Source of the DNA: Streptomyces chryseus
GTDB taxonomy: Bacteria; Actinomycetota; Actinomycetes; Streptomycetales; Streptomycetaceae
Direction of reading: 5' to 3'
NCBI RefSeq assembly: GCF_014650755.1
Contig: NZ_BMVO01000029.1
Span: 1 to 64,000, forward strand
DNA: 64,000 nucleotides
Shown here: positions 61,857 to 64,000 of the stretch, one piece after another
Position numbering within the stretch: the first letter of the stretch is position 1
Layout of the letters: every line of letters begins with the position of its first letter
Position numbers and translations under genes: made by a program
The notes under the pieces: model-generated
Seen by the model: the letters and a program-made list of their open reading frames with translations, nothing else
Databases searched by the model: none
Told to the model about the DNA's origin: nothing

Positions 61857-61894
61857 TCTATTCACATCCTGGCGAGATGAATAGAGCTAGTCAA
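61857..61894 (-). promoter_or_regulatory. hut operon promoter overlapped by an inverted-repeat operator
   Basis: On the minus strand TTGACT (61889-61894), 17 nt and CAGGAT (61866-61871) make a strong housekeeping promoter for hutU. TCTATTCA (61857-61864) and TGAATAGA (61878-61885) are perfect 8-bp arms 13 bp apart; one lies in the spacer and the other at the predicted transcript start. A repressor bound there would block the polymerase, fitting histidine- or urocanate-dependent control. Confidence 0.7.
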
Positions 61895-61943
61895 TACGTG
61901 CGGGCGCCTGCGCGCCGTCCGAGCCGGTGGTTGGCTGGAAGGC

Positions 61944-63323
61944 ATGCCTTCGGACACCAGCCCGGACCCGAGCGCGACCCCGCCGGTGGACCCGGGAGGG
62001 GACACGACCGCACCCGAGCGCCGCGAGCAGGCCGTACGGGCCGCCGTGGAGCGGGGCGTGGTCGGCCCCGAAGCCCCCGTGGCCGGCCTGCTCGACACCG
62101 CCGGCATCCGCGCCTCGGCCGCCGCCCTGCGCGCCGCGTTCGCCGAGGTAACCCCGCCCGGGACGCCGGTCCTGCACGCCTTCGCCGTCAAGGCGACGCC
62201 GCTGGTCCCGGTCCTGCGGCTGCTGTACGCGCACGGTGTCGGCGCCGAGGTCGCCAGCCCCGGTGAGCTGGCCCTGGCCCGGGCGGCCGGCGTGCCTCCG
62301 GCGCACACCGTCCTCGACTCCCCCGCGAAGACCCCCGCCGAGCTGCGCGAAGCCCTCGCGCTGGGCATCGCGGTCAATGCCGACAACCCGCAGGAGCTGG
62401 CGCGCATCGACGCGCTGGTGCGGTCGACGGCATCCGCCTCCCCCGTCGGCCTGCGTGTCAACCCGCAGATCGGCGGCGGCGCCATCGGCGCCCTGTCCAC
62501 CGCGACCGCCACCTCGAAGTTCGGCGTGGCGCTGCGCGATCCCGGCGCCCGGGAGTGGGTCGTACGCGCCTACCTGGACCGGCCGTGGCTGACCCGGCTG
62601 CACACGCACTCCGGTTCGCAGGGCCTTCCGCTGGAGCTGATGGCCCGGGGCGTGGCGGCGGCGTACGCACTCGCCGAGGAGATCAACGCGGCGGCCGGCC
62701 GGCGGCAGGTCGACACCGTCGACATCGGAGGCGGCCTTCCGGTCGACTTCACCTCCGACTCGCCGAGCCCGACGTACGCGGAGTACGCCCGCCTCCTCAA
62801 GCAGCGGGTCCCCGGCCTGCTCGACGGGCGCTACGGCCTGGTCACCGAGTTCGGCCGCTCGCTGCTCGCCAAGCACGGCACGGTCCTCGCCCGGGTGGAG
62901 TACGCGAAGACCTCCGGCGACCGGCCGATCGCCGTCACCCACGCGGGCGTGCAGATCGCGACGCGCACGGTGTACGTCCCGGAGTCCTGGCCGCTGCGGC
63001 TCGCGGCGTACGACGCGAAGGGCCGGCCCAAGCCGGGCCCGCCGGTCGCACAGGACGTCGCGGGTCCCGCGTGCTTCGCGGGCGACCTGCTCGCCGAGAA
63101 CCGGCTGCTGCCCCTGCTCGCCCAGGGCGACCACGTGGCGGTGCTGGACACCGGCGCGTACGCCATGGCCGCGCACTACGCGTACAACAGCCTGGTCCGG
63201 GCCGGGATCCACGGCTTCACCACCGGCCCCGAAGGGGTCCGCTTCAGCGTCATACGGCCGCCGCAGACCCTCGCCGAGATCGTCGCCGAGTCGGGCGGGG
63301 CGCACCCGGACGCGCTCCTGTAG
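61944..63323 (+). CDS. PLP-dependent fold-type III decarboxylase (LysA/diaminopimelate decarboxylase-like)
   Basis: This 459-residue protein starts MPSDTSPDPSATPPVDPGGD with a disordered N-terminus. The barrel carries the PLP lysine in VLHAFAVKATPLVPVL near residue 79, HTHSGSQG near 222, the phosphate-binding TVDIGGGLPVDF near 260, and a Cys region GPACFAGDLLAENR near 375, where diaminopimelate decarboxylases have CESGD. The changed Cys motif suggests a different substrate from meso-diaminopimelate; the main lysA lies elsewhere. Divergent from the hut operon. Only a GGAAGG close to the ATG is seen as a ribosome site. Confidence 0.82.
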   Translation: MPSDTSPDPSATPPVDPGGDTTAPERREQAVRAAVERGVVGPEAPVAGLLDTAGIRASAAALRAAFAEVTPPGTPVLHAFAVKATPLVPVLRLLYAHGVGAEVASPGELALARAAGVPPAHTVLDSPAKTPAELREALALGIAVNADNPQELARIDALVRSTASASPVGLRVNPQIGGGAIGALSTATATSKFGVALRDPGAREWVVRAYLDRPWLTRLHTHSGSQGLPLELMARGVAAAYALAEEINAAAGRRQVDTVDIGGGLPVDFTSDSPSPTYAEYARLLKQRVPGLLDGRYGLVTEFGRSLLAKHGTVLARVEYAKTSGDRPIAVTHAGVQIATRTVYVPESWPLRLAAYDAKGRPKPGPPVAQDVAGPACFAGDLLAENRLLPLLAQGDHVAVLDTGAYAMAAHYAYNSLVRAGIHGFTTGPEGVRFSVIRPPQTLAEIVAESGGAHPDALL

Positions 63324-63381
63324 GCGCGGGTGCTCCACGCGTCCGGGGGCGGTTGTCACACCCGGCTGCTTCCATGGATCC

Positions 63382-63855
63382 GTGGCACACAGGAGCGTGG
63401 TCGTCGAACGGCGGATCGCGGCGGACCTGGACCGGGTCTGGCGTGCCCTGACCGACCTGGAGGGCATGCCGGGCGTGATCGGCGGGGTGGAGGAGGTGGA
63501 GATCCTGGAGCGCTCACCGGCGGGCGCCTTCGGGGTGGGCACCCGCTGGCGGGAGACCCGCCGGATGCTCGGCAGACAGGCCGCCGAGGAGATGCGCGTG
63601 ACGGCGAGCGAACCGCCGGTGCGCTATGTGGTGGAGGCGGATTCGCACGGCGCGCACTACGTGTCGGAGTTCGTGTTGCGCGCCGAGGGGCCCGGCGCGA
63701 CGACGGTCCGGATGACGTTCTCCGCCGTCCCGCCCGCCGGCGCCATGGGACTGCTGACCAAGGTGCTGGGCGGCCTGGGCGCCCGGGCGGTGAGCAAGGC
63801 GATCGCCGAGGACCTCGCCGACGTCGCGGCCGCCGTGGAGCGCGAGGGCGCCTGA
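63382..63855 (+). CDS. SRPBCC family (START-like) protein
   Basis: This 157-residue protein starts with GTG (VAHRSVVVERRIAADLDRVW). The N-terminal strand and RRIAADLDRVWRALTDLEG helix, the middle GTRWRETRRMLGRQAAEEMRV and the C-terminal helix GARAVSKAIAEDLADVAAAVE fit the polyketide cyclase/SRPBCC hydrophobic-cavity fold. Ligand and role are unknown. It lies 58 bp downstream of the decarboxylase on the same strand, so the two may form a small operon. Confidence 0.82.
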   Translation: MAHRSVVVERRIAADLDRVWRALTDLEGMPGVIGGVEEVEILERSPAGAFGVGTRWRETRRMLGRQAAEEMRVTASEPPVRYVVEADSHGAHYVSEFVLRAEGPGATTVRMTFSAVPPAGAMGLLTKVLGGLGARAVSKAIAEDLADVAAAVEREGA

Positions 63856-64000
63856 CCGGCGTACGGGCGGGGGATCGGCGGACGTACACATCCACAGAGA
63901 CGCCCCCTTCCGATCAGAATCGATCTCTGGGCGATCAATAACTAAGCAGTAAAGACGAAGAACGAAAGCTAGCTGGCATGTGCACGTGGAAAGTGCCGGA
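63856..64000. other. Downstream intergenic region at the right edge
   Basis: Becomes AT-rich after about 63900, typical of a promoter region for a gene beyond the window. GATCAGAATCGATC near 63915 is a short imperfect dyad. No gene seen. Confidence 0.4.

Noticed and set aside
61887..63542. 551-codon minus-strand frame antisense to the PLP decarboxylase
   Set aside because: No motif or start signal; the plus-strand decarboxylase has PLP motifs throughout.

Overview
The window is high-GC actinobacterial DNA and almost certainly from a Streptomyces chromosome core. It has very high third-position GC, a WhiB developmental regulator, F420 biosynthesis genes, many GTG starts, several probable leaderless starts, and a gene order I remember from the Streptomyces coelicolor SCO3020-SCO3074 region (ahcY, manA, manB, whiB, cofD/fbiB, LCP genes, ugd, dipeptidases, purE/purK, sigI locus, hut genes). 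I see no insertion sequence, prophage, CRISPR array or tRNA gene.

Layout. 1-330 is the leftward promoter and leader of an rRNA operon whose 16S gene lies just outside the window. 383-3200 holds a SpoIIM/RDD membrane pair and an unknown protein. 3296-11427 is ahcY, with a structured leader that may be an SAH riboswitch, a signal peptidase-like protein lacking the usual lysine, a CDF transporter, and a mannose-phosphate run (manA, SIS isomerase, Trm112-like protein, manB). 11502-18580 is DUF3499, a zincin-like protein, a secreted DUF5719 protein translationally coupled to a very large glycosyltransferase, and whiB.

18581-25958: a long AT-richer regulatory region leads to cysteine dioxygenase. 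Ahead of that gene is a 35-codon ORF ending in a cysteine cluster, a strong candidate for a cysteine-sensing leader peptide. Then come cofD and fbiB (F420), a DNA glycosylase, a mannose-1-phosphate guanylyltransferase-like enzyme and a secreted amidase. 26087-39486 is a cell-envelope region: five LytR-CpsA-Psr (LCP) ligases, a family 2 glycosyltransferase and UDP-glucose dehydrogenase, interleaved with a thioesterase and an acyl-CoA dehydrogenase. The LCP proteins probably attach to the wall the glycopolymers made from nucleotide sugars supplied by ManA/ManB/ManC-like enzymes and Ugd.

39488-49583: a CGNR regulator with a strong operator facing a VOC gene; purK-purE-dipeptidase translationally coupled, followed by a dipeptidase-like pseudoenzyme; a GtrA protein with a His-rich tail; a two-component system; a POT peptide transporter. 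49678-53782 is a tightly packed four-gene operon for secreted or wall-anchored proteins, two carrying sortase signals (LAxTG and LPxTG) and three related domains, one gene resembling DUF916/WxL-operon proteins. I regard it as the best candidate for an under-described system. 53982-56207 is the SigI partner-switching locus (anti-sigma, anti-anti-sigma, sigma).

56299-61824 is a histidine-utilisation operon (hutU, an M20 amidohydrolase, hutF, hutI) driven by a well-formed promoter overlapped by a 29-bp inverted repeat. A PLP-dependent decarboxylase and a SRPBCC protein close the window.
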